Positions 8,591-20,843 of a stretch of DNA of 64,000 nt are shown one piece after another. The notes beneath the pieces are model-generated. The model saw nothing but the letters and a program-made list of their open reading frames with translations, was not told the DNA's origin and made no database searches. The stretch spans positions 1-64,000 of the forward strand of contig NISF01000015.1 of the NCBI GenBank assembly GCA_002270295.1. The letters run 5' to 3'. How positions within the stretch are numbered: the stretch's first letter is position 1; each line of letters begins with the position of its first letter. The stretch is from Enterobacter sp. 10-1. GTDB taxonomy: Bacteria; Pseudomonadota; Gammaproteobacteria; Enterobacterales; Enterobacteriaceae. The position numbers and the translations under genes were made by a program.

Positions 8591-9175
8591 ATGGAACACG
8601 ATCCCACCCGCAGAGCGTTAATTACGGCGCTGGCCGGGCTTACGCTGGCTAGCGTCACGCTGGCGCCGGCGGCGTCCGCAGCCGCCAACGTTCGGGGCAG
8701 CAGCCGTATTCTGGTGGCGTACTTTTCACGTAGCGGGAATACGCGGGTGATTGCCGGCGTCATTCATCGCAGCCTGAAAGCCGATCTGTTTGCAATCGAA
8801 CCGGCTGCGCCTTATCCGGAGGACTATTTCCTGACCGTTGAACAGGCAAAAAACGAGCGTGCCCGGGGAACAAAGCCGGCATTAAAAAATAGCGTCGCGG
8901 ATATCGGGCGCTATAAGACGGTTTATTTAGGCTTCCCCATCTGGGGAACCAGCGTGCCTCCCGTGGTGCAAACCTTTCTGAGTACCCACAACCTTGCGGG
9001 TAAATTACTTATCCCCTTCATTACCCACGGCGGCTACGGCAAAGGTGACAGCGAGGATATCCTCGCTGTCCTTGCTCCGGCCGCTCGTCGGGAAAAACCG
9101 CTGGTCATTGAATGCGATCAGGAACGCAGAACCACGGAGACGGTAGCCGGTTGGCTAGAGGCGATACGCGGCTGA
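8591..9175 (+). CDS. Tat-exported flavodoxin-like protein
   Basis: A 194-residue protein. The N-terminus TRRALITALAGLTLASVTLA with the following AASA is a twin-arginine signal. The flavodoxin domain shows the FMN phosphate loop YFSRSGNTRVIAG, the flavin-flanking loops GFPIWGTSVPPVV and THGGYGKGDSED. Flavodoxin_4 proteins with such leaders occur in Gram-negatives beside aldo-keto reductase and CMD genes. An exported FMN protein would need Tat because cofactor is loaded in the cytoplasm, which agrees with the leader. The start at 8591 has AGAGGAACC ahead. Likely last gene of the cupin operon; no hairpin terminator follows. Confidence 0.88.
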   Translation: MEHDPTRRALITALAGLTLASVTLAPAASAAANVRGSSRILVAYFSRSGNTRVIAGVIHRSLKADLFAIEPAAPYPEDYFLTVEQAKNERARGTKPALKNSVADIGRYKTVYLGFPIWGTSVPPVVQTFLSTHNLAGKLLIPFITHGGYGKGDSEDILAVLAPAARREKPLVIECDQERRTTETVAGWLEAIRG

Positions 9176-9514
9176 TTTATTGATGCGGGAATGACGTTGC
9201 GGACACGCTGACCATCTGCACGACGCACCTTCCTTATATAGGGGGAAAGGAAATACCCACTTCCCGTTATCAGACCTCAATAAGATGCAGGTTGCTGATT
9301 TGGTGGGTAATTTATTGAAAGAAAAATAGCTGCCATAGTACGAGATAATATTGAGCCTCCATTATTGAGGGCTCAGAACATCGGCTTTATAAAGGCTAAT
9401 GTGGCCTCATCGTGGCGAAGGGATGTTGAACGTGACTGTCTGCTTTGAGCTGTGAGTTCAACGGGTCGATGCTATCTTTAACACTTTGTTAGCGTTGATA
9501 AGGGATCGACTGGT
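9176..9514. other. gene-less stretch
   Basis: About 340 bases between the flavodoxin and GFA genes with stops in all frames. A purine/pyrimidine-rich palindrome-like piece (cctt-N-aagg around 9228-9250) is visible but no convincing terminator or promoter. Confidence 0.5.
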
Positions 9515-9916
9515 ATGGATAAGAAATTGTCTGGTGGGTGTTTATGTGGGTTTATCAGATTCACTGCGGTGAACCCTTCTTCCTCTCATTCCTGCTCCTG
9601 CGATATATGCCAGAAGCATTCTGGCTGCCAGACCGCAGTATGGCTTGAATTCCACTCGGATGATGTTGAATGGACTGGCGAAGGGGGAGTGCCTTCCCTG
9701 TTCCGCTCATCCACGGCTTCATCCACGGCTTCATCCAGGGCATTTTGCGCCCGGTGTGGCACCTCAGTCGGCGCTATCGATGACGCTCCGGTGATTGCTT
9801 TGCTTAGCGGTATTTTTGACCACAACGAGCGCGCCTTGTTTTCGCCACAATTTCACTCATTTCAAGATATGAAACCTGAATGGTGGAGAAAAATCATGCC
9901 TGATACCGCTGTCTAA
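9515..9916 (+). CDS. GFA/CENP-V family zinc protein
   Basis: A 133-residue member of the glutathione-dependent formaldehyde-activating (GFA) family. The zinc cysteines are present in the usual order: GGCLCGFIRF, then SCSCDICQKHSG, then FCARCGTSVG. Function in most members is unknown beyond zinc-dependent thiol chemistry. A 12-bp tandem repeat (9707-9730, continuing partly to 9738) inserts an STASSTASS stretch just before the last cysteine pair, where relatives usually have a short aromatic segment. It stands alone. Confidence 0.85.
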   Translation: MDKKLSGGCLCGFIRFTAVNPSSSHSCSCDICQKHSGCQTAVWLEFHSDDVEWTGEGGVPSLFRSSTASSTASSRAFCARCGTSVGAIDDAPVIALLSGIFDHNERALFSPQFHSFQDMKPEWWRKIMPDTAV

Positions 9917-10065
9917 ATAATGAAGCAGTGCCATGTTCAAAGTGACTGCAACGCGATGTCGCTTCAATTATAAGGTTAGTGTTAGTTTTGGCCCTTAGCT
10001 GTGTGCAATGAGCGAGGAACGGAATTTGTGACCTTATGAATTAGATTGAACCTGAATCAACATCT

Positions 10066-10971
10066 TTATTTTCTCTCACCTTGTATCGCTGGGTGTTTAT
10101 TGGCTGCTGTTGTAATCCAGTCACGGAACCGGCGACTTATCTTCTGCAATATAGCGGACTCTTCGTACACCAGGTAGTACGCAATCGGCGAATCAACCGG
10201 CATTTTCAGCGGGTTAATCAGCAAGCCACTTGCAAGTTCTTCCTGAACAAGAGCACTGCGAACAAGCGCAATACCTTTACCTGCGATTGCGGCCTCAATC
10301 ACGCCGTTGGAATCGACGAAAACAGGACCAGTGTCAGTATTCACATTGGCAATACTCAGTGCACGAAACCAGACGGACCAGTCCAGCCGGTGTTCATCAT
10401 GCAACAGCGTGTACTCTGCAATATCGATCGGTGATGAGAGTTCGTGTTCCGGTGCAATTAATCGGGGGCTACAGATCGGGAGAAGTTTATCGTTCACCAG
10501 GCACTCAGACTCCATTCCAGGGTAGCTACCAGCGCCGTGCCGGATAGCGAAATCAATCCCTTCAGACAGTAAATCAACCTGTCTGTTGGTTGTACTGATT
10601 TGTACTTCCACACCCGGGTTGGCTTTTTCAAATGCAGGCAGCCGTGGCAGCAGCCATTGAATGGCAAAACCACTTGTGCAACTAATCGTTACTTTGTTTG
10701 CCTTTCCATCATTCGTTAAGCGTTGTGTTGCTTCTGCTATCTGGCTGAAAGCGGGCCGTATCGCCCTCAGATAGATGCGCCCCTCAGTTGTCAGTTCGAG
10801 ACGACGAGGACTGCGTATGAACAATCGAGTGTTCGTCACGTTTTCCAGTTTTGCAATCTGCTGGCTGACAGCGCTGGACGTTACGCATAATTCTTCAGCA
10901 GCGGCCTTCATACTCATAAGTCTGGCCGCAGACTCAAAACACATAAGCGCATGTAAAGGTGGAATTTTCAT
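10066..10971 (-). CDS. LysR-type regulator, GcvA-like
   Basis: A 301-residue regulator with the N-terminal winged helix (SAARLMSMKAAAEELCVTSS, then AVSQQIAKLE) and a periplasmic-binding-like effector domain from about 90. The HALMCFESAARL opening is typical of the GcvA/AmpR subgroup. It is divergent from the EamA transporter gene across a 120-bp gap, the standard arrangement in which a LysR protein controls itself and its neighbour. Effector unknown. Confidence 0.9.
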   Translation of the reverse strand: MKIPPLHALMCFESAARLMSMKAAAEELCVTSSAVSQQIAKLENVTNTRLFIRSPRRLELTTEGRIYLRAIRPAFSQIAEATQRLTNDGKANKVTISCTSGFAIQWLLPRLPAFEKANPGVEVQISTTNRQVDLLSEGIDFAIRHGAGSYPGMESECLVNDKLLPICSPRLIAPEHELSSPIDIAEYTLLHDEHRLDWSVWFRALSIANVNTDTGPVFVDSNGVIEAAIAGKGIALVRSALVQEELASGLLINPLKMPVDSPIAYYLVYEESAILQKISRRFRDWITTAANKHPAIQGERK

Positions 10972-11091
10972 CAGATATTGTGCTTTATAAGTTAGAAAAT
11001 CTTAAGTATAAACAAAAATCTTGTTTGTCGACATGTCTGGCATGATTCACAGTTTCGTTGTTACTTCCCCTTCAAAGAAAAAGGAACTGTT

Positions 11092-11979
11092 ATGCGTGTT
11101 GCTGACTATCTCCGGTTACTCCTGCTTGCCGCTATTTGGGGGGCGAGCTTTCTCTTTATGCGTATAGCTGTGCCGCAATTCGGTGCCATTAACACCGCTT
11201 TTTTGCGGGTGTTTTTTGGCTTTGCAGGCCTCGCGGTTATTTTGTTTATGCTTAAATCCTCTTTTGATTTTAAAGGTAAATTCAAGTCCTCAGTGATACT
11301 TGGCGTGATTAACTCCGGGTTGCCCTTTCTGATGTATTGCCTTGCGGCCAAATGGCTACCTGCCGGGTATTCAGCCATTTTGAATGCAACAACGCCTTTG
11401 ATGGGGGCACTCGTTGGATTTTCATGTTTTGCGGAAAAACTGACACTCCGAAAATGGGCTGGCATGCTCCTGGGACTTGTCGGCATCATTGTGATCACCA
11501 CAATTGGTGAAGCATCGTCTGCGGACAAGCAAATTGCCGGTGTTATTGCCTGTCTCATCGCTACCGGTTGTTATGGGGTCGCCAGTTTTCTGACACGAAG
11601 CTGGATTTCCAACAAAGGCGGACTCGATCCTAAAATTGTCGCCTTCGGTAGCCAGATGGGGGCATCTATTTTTCTGATGCCTTTTTTTCTATGGAGCACC
11701 AGCATTGGCCCCACTGTTGACTGGCTACAGCAAGAGGCATGGGTAAGCGTAATTGCAGTGGGAGTGATCTGTACTGCGTTTGCTTACATATTGTATTTCC
11801 GTCTGATTGCCGATGTCGGGCCGTTACGTTCATTAACAGTGACATTCTTAATTCCTCCGTTTGGCATGCTGTGGGGATATATTGTGCTGGGCGAAATCGT
11901 TAACAATGGCTTCATTATAGGGGCGGCAATTATAGGTGTTGCTGTCTGGATGGTTGTGAGCCCGGAAAAAACTAATTAG
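11092..11979 (+). CDS. EamA/DMT family exporter
   Basis: A 295-residue inner-membrane protein with ten predicted helices in two EamA repeats (about 8-135 and 150-288). AAIWGASFLFMRIAVPQFG at the first helix and the repeat-two end PPFGMLWGYIVLGE are typical of the drug/metabolite transporter superfamily. Such proteins usually export amino acids or small metabolites; the substrate here is not readable. AAAGGAACTGTT precedes the start. The divergent LysR gene is its likely regulator. Confidence 0.9.
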   Translation: MRVADYLRLLLLAAIWGASFLFMRIAVPQFGAINTAFLRVFFGFAGLAVILFMLKSSFDFKGKFKSSVILGVINSGLPFLMYCLAAKWLPAGYSAILNATTPLMGALVGFSCFAEKLTLRKWAGMLLGLVGIIVITTIGEASSADKQIAGVIACLIATGCYGVASFLTRSWISNKGGLDPKIVAFGSQMGASIFLMPFFLWSTSIGPTVDWLQQEAWVSVIAVGVICTAFAYILYFRLIADVGPLRSLTVTFLIPPFGMLWGYIVLGEIVNNGFIIGAAIIGVAVWMVVSPEKTN

Positions 11980-12288
11980 TGGTGAAGTATAATGAATAAA
12001 AACAGCGGGCTTTCATAACCAGGAAGCCCAGAGGAGTTTAATTAAAAGCTAATTAACGCAGAAACTTATATTTATCAGTGATTCTTTTTTACTTGATTAT
12101 AAAAATAAACGTCCGCTCACAGCACAAAACGGACCGGTCCTAAGCGTACGACTTCTGTTATGGACGAGAAGCGGAGCGCAACCCTTTCCCTGCCCAACAA
12201 ATCCCATTTATGCAATTGAGTGCCATTCTCATCTATTATTATCCGCAAATCACAGGATCCATGGCTGCTGCAACAAGGGAGGTCGTCA

Positions 12289-14022
12289 GTGCTACTGGCT
12301 ATCAGGTACGTCTTTGCTTCATGTCCACTTCGTATTACCGCGCTTATCGCCGTTGTATTGCTTCAGGGGCTGATACCGGCCCTCAACGTCTTTATGACCG
12401 GCCAGATAATCAATACGCTGCATGCAGCGCAAACCACCGACGGCGAGCTGATGCTGAACGTCGCAGTTTGGTGTGTCTCACTCCTTGGCATGCAGCTTAT
12501 GCAGCCCCTGGTCAATCTTGTTCAGGGGGATGTCACGGAGATTTCGACCAATCACTTCAGCGCGAAGATCATGCGCCGCATGAACGACTCTTTTTCCCTG
12601 AGCCTGTTTGATAACAAGGCGCGTTACGAGCAGCTGGAATATTTGAAAAAAGAAGCAGCCTATCGTCCGCTTAATTTCATCATCTGTATCATTTACGTCA
12701 TCCGGGCAACCATCATGGCCGGCAGTTTGCTGTTGGTTCTGCTCAACTATTCAGGAGCAGGAGCGGCCATTTGCGCGCTCTCCGCCATACCGATGATTGT
12801 TATTAATATGCGTATTCAGCAGAGATATGTGCGGGACTTATTCCTCACCTCTAAAGATGCGATTGCGATGCGCTACGTATATGGCGTTAGTATGGACAAG
12901 AGCTTTTTGCAGGAAATCCGGCTTTACGGCCTTGGGAAATATCTGCTGAATAAATTTAGCGTATCTGCCCGCAATACCTACTCACGCATGCACAAACAGC
13001 GCATTCGCGCGCTCATCGCGCCCGTGCCAGCGATGGTGCTGAGCCTGGGGATGCTGTTCGCCGGAGTAACGCTGTTTTTAAGCAACTTACGCACCAGCGA
13101 TATTGCCGTGGGCGCGCTGGTGATGGTGTTCCAGTCTATTGTGATGATGAAATCGCACCTCGACGAGATAGCCAACTATGGTTCTAATCTCGTCAGCATG
13201 AGCAGTTTTTTCACTCACTATCATTCGTTTATGACGGATAAGATCGAACCGGTGAAAAACGGCCATCTTACCTTGCCCGCCGAAACGCCTTTTGCGCTCA
13301 GCATTCAAAATCTCCGGTTTCAGTATGAGGGGCGTAATCATCCCGCCCTGAATGGGGTTAACCTTGAAATCGCCCCCGGCGAAAAGGTCGCTATTCTCGG
13401 CGATAACGGCAGCGGAAAAACAACGCTGGTAAAAATGATTCTGCGCATGTACGCCTTCAGTGAAGGGGCGGTGTCGGTGTCAGGCGTGCCGCTCGACAGG
13501 CTGGATATTGAAAGCTATCGGAATCAGATCGCCACCGTGTTTCAGGATTACGGAAAATACGAGTTCACGGTGGGCGAAAACATTGCCCTGAATAATTACG
13601 ACGCTGAAGCCCCGTCACCCGCGGTGGATGAATTGCTAAAACAGGTAGGGTTCCCGTATGACCAGCACACCCGTCTGGGCAAGCAGTTCGGCGGCGATGA
13701 GCTCTCCACGGGGCAGTGGCAACGGCTTGCGATTGCACGAGCGCTATACCGAAAGGCGAGTTTGTTTATTTTTGATGAGTTCTCTTCGTCACTCGATCCC
13801 GAAACCGAGCATCGGCTGTTTAATGACATCCTTGCTCTGAACACGACCGTTCTCGCCGTAACGCACAGGCTCGGTAACATCAAAGAGTTCGACAGGATTA
13901 TCGTGATGTCTGCGGGAAAGGTCATCGAAAATGGAGACTTCGCTACGCTGATGGGCCGCCGGGGGAAATTTTACGACATGTGGCGTGCGCAGTTTAAATC
14001 GGTGATGGCTCAGGCGGTTTAA
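12289..14022 (+). CDS. ABC exporter with fused permease and ATPase
   Basis: A 577-residue half-transporter: membrane domain at about 5-310 (type-1 exporter fold) and nucleotide-binding domain at about 335-575 with Walker A GDNGSGKTTL, Q-loop VFQDYGKYE, signature LSTGQWQRLAIARA, Walker B LFIFDEFSSSLDP and the H-loop VTHRL. The frame can open at a GTG at 12220, but a GTG at 12289 follows AAGGGAGG by 6 bases and gives a normal N-terminus, so it is preferred. It would work as a homodimer exporting a peptide, lipid or drug; no substrate gene is adjacent. Confidence 0.85.
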   Translation: MLLAIRYVFASCPLRITALIAVVLLQGLIPALNVFMTGQIINTLHAAQTTDGELMLNVAVWCVSLLGMQLMQPLVNLVQGDVTEISTNHFSAKIMRRMNDSFSLSLFDNKARYEQLEYLKKEAAYRPLNFIICIIYVIRATIMAGSLLLVLLNYSGAGAAICALSAIPMIVINMRIQQRYVRDLFLTSKDAIAMRYVYGVSMDKSFLQEIRLYGLGKYLLNKFSVSARNTYSRMHKQRIRALIAPVPAMVLSLGMLFAGVTLFLSNLRTSDIAVGALVMVFQSIVMMKSHLDEIANYGSNLVSMSSFFTHYHSFMTDKIEPVKNGHLTLPAETPFALSIQNLRFQYEGRNHPALNGVNLEIAPGEKVAILGDNGSGKTTLVKMILRMYAFSEGAVSVSGVPLDRLDIESYRNQIATVFQDYGKYEFTVGENIALNNYDAEAPSPAVDELLKQVGFPYDQHTRLGKQFGGDELSTGQWQRLAIARALYRKASLFIFDEFSSSLDPETEHRLFNDILALNTTVLAVTHRLGNIKEFDRIIVMSAGKVIENGDFATLMGRRGKFYDMWRAQFKSVMAQAV

Positions 14023-14230
14023 TACTACGAGAATAGTACGCGGGTATTTTGCGCGTTACTCCTTAGATGTCGCTCCGCCAAAGTTAATATTATTGCACCC
14101 AGGCGTATGGCGGCCCCAGGTCTGCTATAAGCGAACGTAGGCTTTAAAAGAGTATTGGACACTTTGAAAATGAATCGCTTTTTTGCCGGGACTCTTATCC
14201 CAGGGCAACGGTTATTTTTCGGAAAAAAAG

Positions 14231-15196
14231 TCAGTTATGGATCAGGAAATTCCCAATCGAGTCGATTAAACCGGGAGCTAAGGGGAGTGCCGGTTCCGCG
14301 TATGAAGTGATATTTGCCTTGAGATCGTCCGAAGTCACCTCTTTCATAACGTGGTTCATATTGGGCAGTATAACCAGGGACGCTTGAGGATTTGCGGCTT
14401 TAAGCTGTCTTGCATCCGTTTCTCCCACCTGGAGATCGCGTTGCCCTTGTAGCACTAGCACGGGTTTGGTAATGGTCGAAATGAGCTGACTCGGATTATA
14501 TGAAAACACATTGATCAAAAATCCCTGAACCGCAGGATTAAAGAGATTTTGCAGTGCTGGATGTATATTCGTTGTATCGACCCGCCGCCGATGCTCCAGA
14601 GCATCAATTATCGGCAATGCCTCCTTTAATAACAGCGCGTTTGCCGGATTAGCTTTAAGTTGTCCCCTCAACACCTCCCCCATCGGCCTCCCGGGCGTTG
14701 CGATAAGAACCACTCCGCACACATCCTGTTCCTGAGCCGAGGCAAGTGCGACAACACCTCCTTCGCTGTGTCCCAGAACCCAAATACAGGGAGTTTGCAT
14801 TTCACGTCTAAGCACTTTTACCCAGGATCGAACGTCGTCAACATAGTCAGCAATCGTCACCGCATTGGCATCCTCTACGGCCATTGCGCTAGCGAACATT
14901 CCACGTTTGTCGATACGAAGCGTTGCAAAGCCTTTTGCAGCCAGGCCTTCAGCAAGAAGTCGATATGATGATGCACTCACTCCAGGCGGGTTGTTTCCAT
15001 CCCGATCGGTAGGCCCGGAGCCAGGAACGATAAGAACAACTGCGGTTGGTGTTGAATTTGGGGTGAGTAACGTGCCTTTCAAAGGACCTTTTGGCCCGGG
15101 AGCCTCAAGGAAAGTTTCGGAAAAGGTCACCGGCACCGACGCCAGACTCACAAACGGGCATGCGCTCAAAAGGGCAATGGAGGCTGTAATATTCAC
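14231..15196 (-). CDS. exported alpha/beta hydrolase
   Basis: A 321-residue serine hydrolase: strand and oxyanion loop VVLIVPGSGPTDRDGNNP, nucleophile elbow LGHSEGGVVAL, late acid in LQGQRDLQVG and His in PNMNHVMKE. The N-terminus is hydrophobic and contains LLSACP, which could be a lipobox (Cys at 13), but it lacks the usual positive residues, so either a short signal peptide or a lipoprotein is possible. The start is a GTG with AGGAA ahead. It is convergent with the ABC exporter and divergent from the following reductase. Confidence 0.82.
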   Translation of the reverse strand: MNITASIALLSACPFVSLASVPVTFSETFLEAPGPKGPLKGTLLTPNSTPTAVVLIVPGSGPTDRDGNNPPGVSASSYRLLAEGLAAKGFATLRIDKRGMFASAMAVEDANAVTIADYVDDVRSWVKVLRREMQTPCIWVLGHSEGGVVALASAQEQDVCGVVLIATPGRPMGEVLRGQLKANPANALLLKEALPIIDALEHRRRVDTTNIHPALQNLFNPAVQGFLINVFSYNPSQLISTITKPVLVLQGQRDLQVGETDARQLKAANPQASLVILPNMNHVMKEVTSDDLKANITSYAEPALPLAPGLIDSIGNFLIHN

Positions 15197-15384
15197 CGAT
15201 TATGTTCCTGTAAAACTAAGCGTAGCTGTCAATTTATATTATAAATATGACCTGCTCTCCATTGATTAATACATCAGTGATGTTAGTCAGGTCCGCCTCT
15301 GATGCAAAACAGCCCGTCAGACGCCAACAGCATTGATGAACACATCTAATAAACCCTAGCTAATTACCCCATCTAATAGAATAA

Positions 15385-17300
<1,916 letters not shown>

Positions 17301-17334
17301 GACCCTGGCTGGTTCGCCGCGAGCTGCGGACCAG

Positions 17335-18267
<933 letters not shown>

Positions 18268-18377
18268 TCATGAAGGGCGTTCATAGACACAATCATTTTA
18301 GCCCTGTTACTGACAATAATGATAATTGATATTCTCTTTGTATTAAAAAATATATCTGAATTATCAAAAGGTTTACT

Positions 18378-19163
18378 ATGAAAATACTCGTTGCCGGCGC
18401 GACAGGAAGCATAGGGCTTCACGTCATGAACAGCGTAATTGAAATGGGCCATCAGCCCGTGGCCCTTGTCAGAAACCGGCGCAAAGTGAAATTGCTTCCT
18501 CGCGGAACCGATGTTTTTTACGGGGACGTTTCGCTGCCTGAAACGCTGGCTGATGTGGCGAAAGATATTGATGCCGTTATTTTTACGCTCGGTTCGGATG
18601 GGCAGGGGCGTATCGGTGCCAGAGCGATCGATTATGGCGGCGTGCGTAATATCCTGAGAATGTTCATAGAGAGGCCTGTCCGCATCGCCTTAATGACAAC
18701 GATTGGCGTCACTGAGCGGCTCAGCACCTGGAATCAACGCACCGAGGTTCATGACTGGAAGAGGCGCGCCGAGCGTCTGGTCAGAGCAAGCGGTCATCCC
18801 TACACCATCGTCAGACCGGGCTGGTTTGATTACAACAACGATGATGAGCAGAGGATCGTTATGCTCCAGGGCGATCGACGCCATGCCGGAACGCCGGAGG
18901 ATGGCGTGATCTCCAGAGAACAAATCGCCCGGGTGCTGGTTAATGCCCTGACCTGCGATGCGGCAAAAAATAAAACCCTTGAGCTGGTGGCTGAGCAAGG
19001 GGAAGAGCAGCAGGATCTCATGCCGCTGTTTGCTGACCTGCAGGCTGATAATCCCCAAAGAAATGAGGGCATTTTAGATCTGGACAATATGCCTCTCAAT
19101 GAAGAACCACAATGCGTTATTAACGAGCTAAATCTGTTTTCAAAACACGCTAAATCAATTTAA
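18378..19163 (+). CDS. NAD(P)H-binding SDR-like protein
   Basis: A 261-residue atypical short-chain dehydrogenase fold. The dinucleotide loop is ILVAGATGSIGLHVM at the N-terminus, followed by DVFYGDVSLPETL and VIFTLGSDGQG. It lacks a classical YxxxK pair, like NmrA/YtfG-type proteins that sense or bind NAD(P)H. It is divergent from the LysR gene. Function unknown. Confidence 0.85.
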   Translation: MKILVAGATGSIGLHVMNSVIEMGHQPVALVRNRRKVKLLPRGTDVFYGDVSLPETLADVAKDIDAVIFTLGSDGQGRIGARAIDYGGVRNILRMFIERPVRIALMTTIGVTERLSTWNQRTEVHDWKRRAERLVRASGHPYTIVRPGWFDYNNDDEQRIVMLQGDRRHAGTPEDGVISREQIARVLVNALTCDAAKNKTLELVAEQGEEQQDLMPLFADLQADNPQRNEGILDLDNMPLNEEPQCVINELNLFSKHAKSI

Positions 19164-19168
19164 TTACT

Positions 19169-19195
19169 CTGACAATTTTGTCATATCACGGTCAG
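19169..19195 (+). promoter_or_regulatory. operator site C (yhcN-like promoter)
   Basis: CTGACA-N4-TGTCA-N7-GTCAG, fitting sites A and B exactly at every defined position, with the core TGACAATTTTGTCA (19170-19183) matching the published CusR/HprR palindrome pattern TGACAA-N2-TTGTCA. TATATT (19217-19222) begins 21 bp after the last half-site and fits a -10. The gene served starts at 19296. Confidence 0.65.
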
Positions 19196-19295
19196 TCTTA
19201 TGACAGCTAAGATCTGTATATTTATTTTGGCGGCCAGAGGGGACTTCTCCTAGCGGAAGCTCTGGAATATACATTTTTTGACAGAGGTACACAGC

Positions 19296-19547
19296 ATGAA
19301 AACGCTACTTATTACTACATTGTTCATGGGCTTCCTTTTAGTGAATGCCGCATCTGCGGCACAGGAAATTAACCATGCCGATGGCAAGGAGAGAATTGGC
19401 GTAGTCTCGGCCAGCAACGCCTATACGCTTGATGATTTATCGAATGAGCTTTCTCGCAAGGCTGATGAGCAAGGGGCAACCTCGTTCAAGATTCTGTCAA
19501 CAACAGGAAATAATCGACTGCACGGCGTAGCAGAAATTTACAAATAA
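19296..19547 (+). CDS. YhcN/BhsA family (DUF1471) periplasmic stress protein
   Basis: An 83-residue secreted protein: signal peptide to about residue 22 (NAASAA), then a single DUF1471 domain with ERIGVVSASNAYTLDDL and the end GNNRLHGVAEIYK. E. coli relatives (YhcN, BhsA, McbA) respond to peroxide, acid, copper or hypochlorite and affect biofilm. The ATG at 19296 has GAGGT ahead; an upstream ATG is less likely. Operator C links it to the two-component system 13 kb away. The AraC gene follows 57 bp later and could be co-transcribed. Confidence 0.88.
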   Translation: MKTLLITTLFMGFLLVNAASAAQEINHADGKERIGVVSASNAYTLDDLSNELSRKADEQGATSFKILSTTGNNRLHGVAEIYK

Positions 19548-19604
19548 ATCATGAGTATCCTGAGAGGGATGGTGTCATAAACCTTTCATAATGAGCGTCA
19601 ATTT

Positions 19605-19943
19605 ATGTTCAGAACAGAAGACATCATCGATGAGATAACTCAATGGATTGATTCAAATTTACATCAACCGCTGAGGATCGAGGATGTTGCCGCCAGGGCT
19701 GGCTACTCTAAATGGCATCTTCAGCGGATATTCTTTCAGGTTAAACGCATTAGCCTTGGTAAATATATTCGCGATCGGCGACTGTCCCTCGCGGCAAAAG
19801 ATCTTGTCGAAACCGACGAATCGATAATGGAAATCGCTTTTAAGTATGGATTTGATTCTCAGCAGACCTTTACAAGAGTATTTTCAAATAATTATAGGTT
19901 ACCACCGCTCAGGTATCGAAAGTTTAATGGAGTAATTGATTAA
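19605..19943 (+). CDS. MarA/SoxS/RamA-type AraC regulator
   Basis: A 112-residue one-domain AraC protein with both helix-turn-helix units: LRIEDVAARAGYSKWHLQRI and IMEIAFKYGFDSQQTFTRVF. It has no ligand domain, as in MarA, SoxS and RamA, whose activity depends on abundance. It is not a close match to memory for any of these three, so no symbol is given. Regulators of this class raise efflux and lower porin levels. It lies just behind the yhcN-like gene and may share its promoter. Confidence 0.85.
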   Translation: MFRTEDIIDEITQWIDSNLHQPLRIEDVAARAGYSKWHLQRIFFQVKRISLGKYIRDRRLSLAAKDLVETDESIMEIAFKYGFDSQQTFTRVFSNNYRLPPLRYRKFNGVID

Positions 19944-20315
19944 TTTATTATCTCATGCACTATATTCTACCTGACTCTGTGTTAATTAAGCCGTTACGCA
20001 AGCATAATAACCAATGCGTTGGTTTTAGATAAAGTCACCCAGTGTTTATTGGGAAATATCTATTTGAGCCTGTTACGTCCTTTTGCATATCCGGAAGGGG
20101 ATTCAGTGCGTTCACTGACCAGCGATAAAGACAGATGCCCGCGCTGTTATATGCGTAGATGATCTTGGTTGACGAACTCAGCGCGGATTGCCGCGTCCTG
20201 ACGGTAGCGATGATGGCTCCTGGCCCTAAACTTCCCACCGGCATTAGCCTTCTTTATGAGCGGAGTTAAGGCGCTGGCCGGGGCTTCCCTCCATGCCATC
20301 TTCTGGCGCGGAGCG
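19944..20315. other. gene-poor stretch
   Basis: Short frames of 69-72 codons exist on the minus strand (20035-20244 and overlapping 20147-20365) but have no ribosome-binding sites or family features. They may be decay products. Nothing else is seen. Confidence 0.4.
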
Positions 20316-20351
20316 GTAAAACAACATCCAGCCGCCGACAGGGGCTGGATG
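20316..20351 (-). terminator. terminator of the lipoprotein gene
   Basis: CATCCAGCC (20325-20333) pairs with GGCTGGATG (20343-20351). On the minus strand the stem is followed by TTGTTTTA. It lies 24 bp beyond the lipoprotein stop. Confidence 0.65.
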
Positions 20352-20375
20352 CCAGTAGTATACAATCGTAGCCGA

Positions 20376-20843
20376 TTAGTTATCGCACTTACCCGGTACC
20401 GCTAACTTAACTTCCGGTTTGGAAACGACGCGCATACCTTCGCTTTCAGGAACCTGTTCCAGCCCGGCGCCGCCGACGAAAACGCCCATTTTAATGTACT
20501 GGCGGACAAAGTAGTTCTTGCCTGGGGTGACATTGAGCGTCAGGTTATTTGGCGAGAACTCAGATTCTGTCCCCAGCGTATGCGGCTGGCTGGCCGATAT
20601 TTGCTGATAGAAAAAGACTCTGTCGGCGGTTTCGCCGAGACAGCGGCCATCAAGATAAACGTCTTTTTTTAACGCTTTTCCGACAAAGCTGTCCCTGTAC
20701 ACGTAGAGACCAGCCTTACCATTTTCCGGAGCAGGGAATGATTTAGCCGTCGTATTTTCAGCATTGCTGGCTAAAGGGACCGAGGCACAGCCGCCAAGAA
20801 GGGCTGAAGAAAGAATGACAGCGGCAAAGATTAGTTTATTCAT
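20376..20843 (-). CDS. DUF2846 lipoprotein
   Basis: A 155-residue lipoprotein: signal and lipobox LLGGC with Cys at about 19, then a DUF2846 domain (GLYVYRDSFVGKALKKDVYL, later PGKNYFVRQYIKMG). DUF2846 proteins are envelope proteins of unknown function. Residue +2 after Cys is Ala, so outer-membrane sorting is expected. Single gene with its own terminator. Confidence 0.85.
   Translation of the reverse strand: MNKLIFAAVILSSALLGGCASVPLASNAENTTAKSFPAPENGKAGLYVYRDSFVGKALKKDVYLDGRCLGETADRVFFYQQISASQPHTLGTESEFSPNNLTLNVTPGKNYFVRQYIKMGVFVGGAGLEQVPESEGMRVVSKPEVKLAVPGKCDN

Noticed and set aside
20035..20365. Two small minus-strand ORFs (69 and 72 codons)
   Set aside because: They overlap each other, lack ribosome-binding sites and show no recognisable family pattern.
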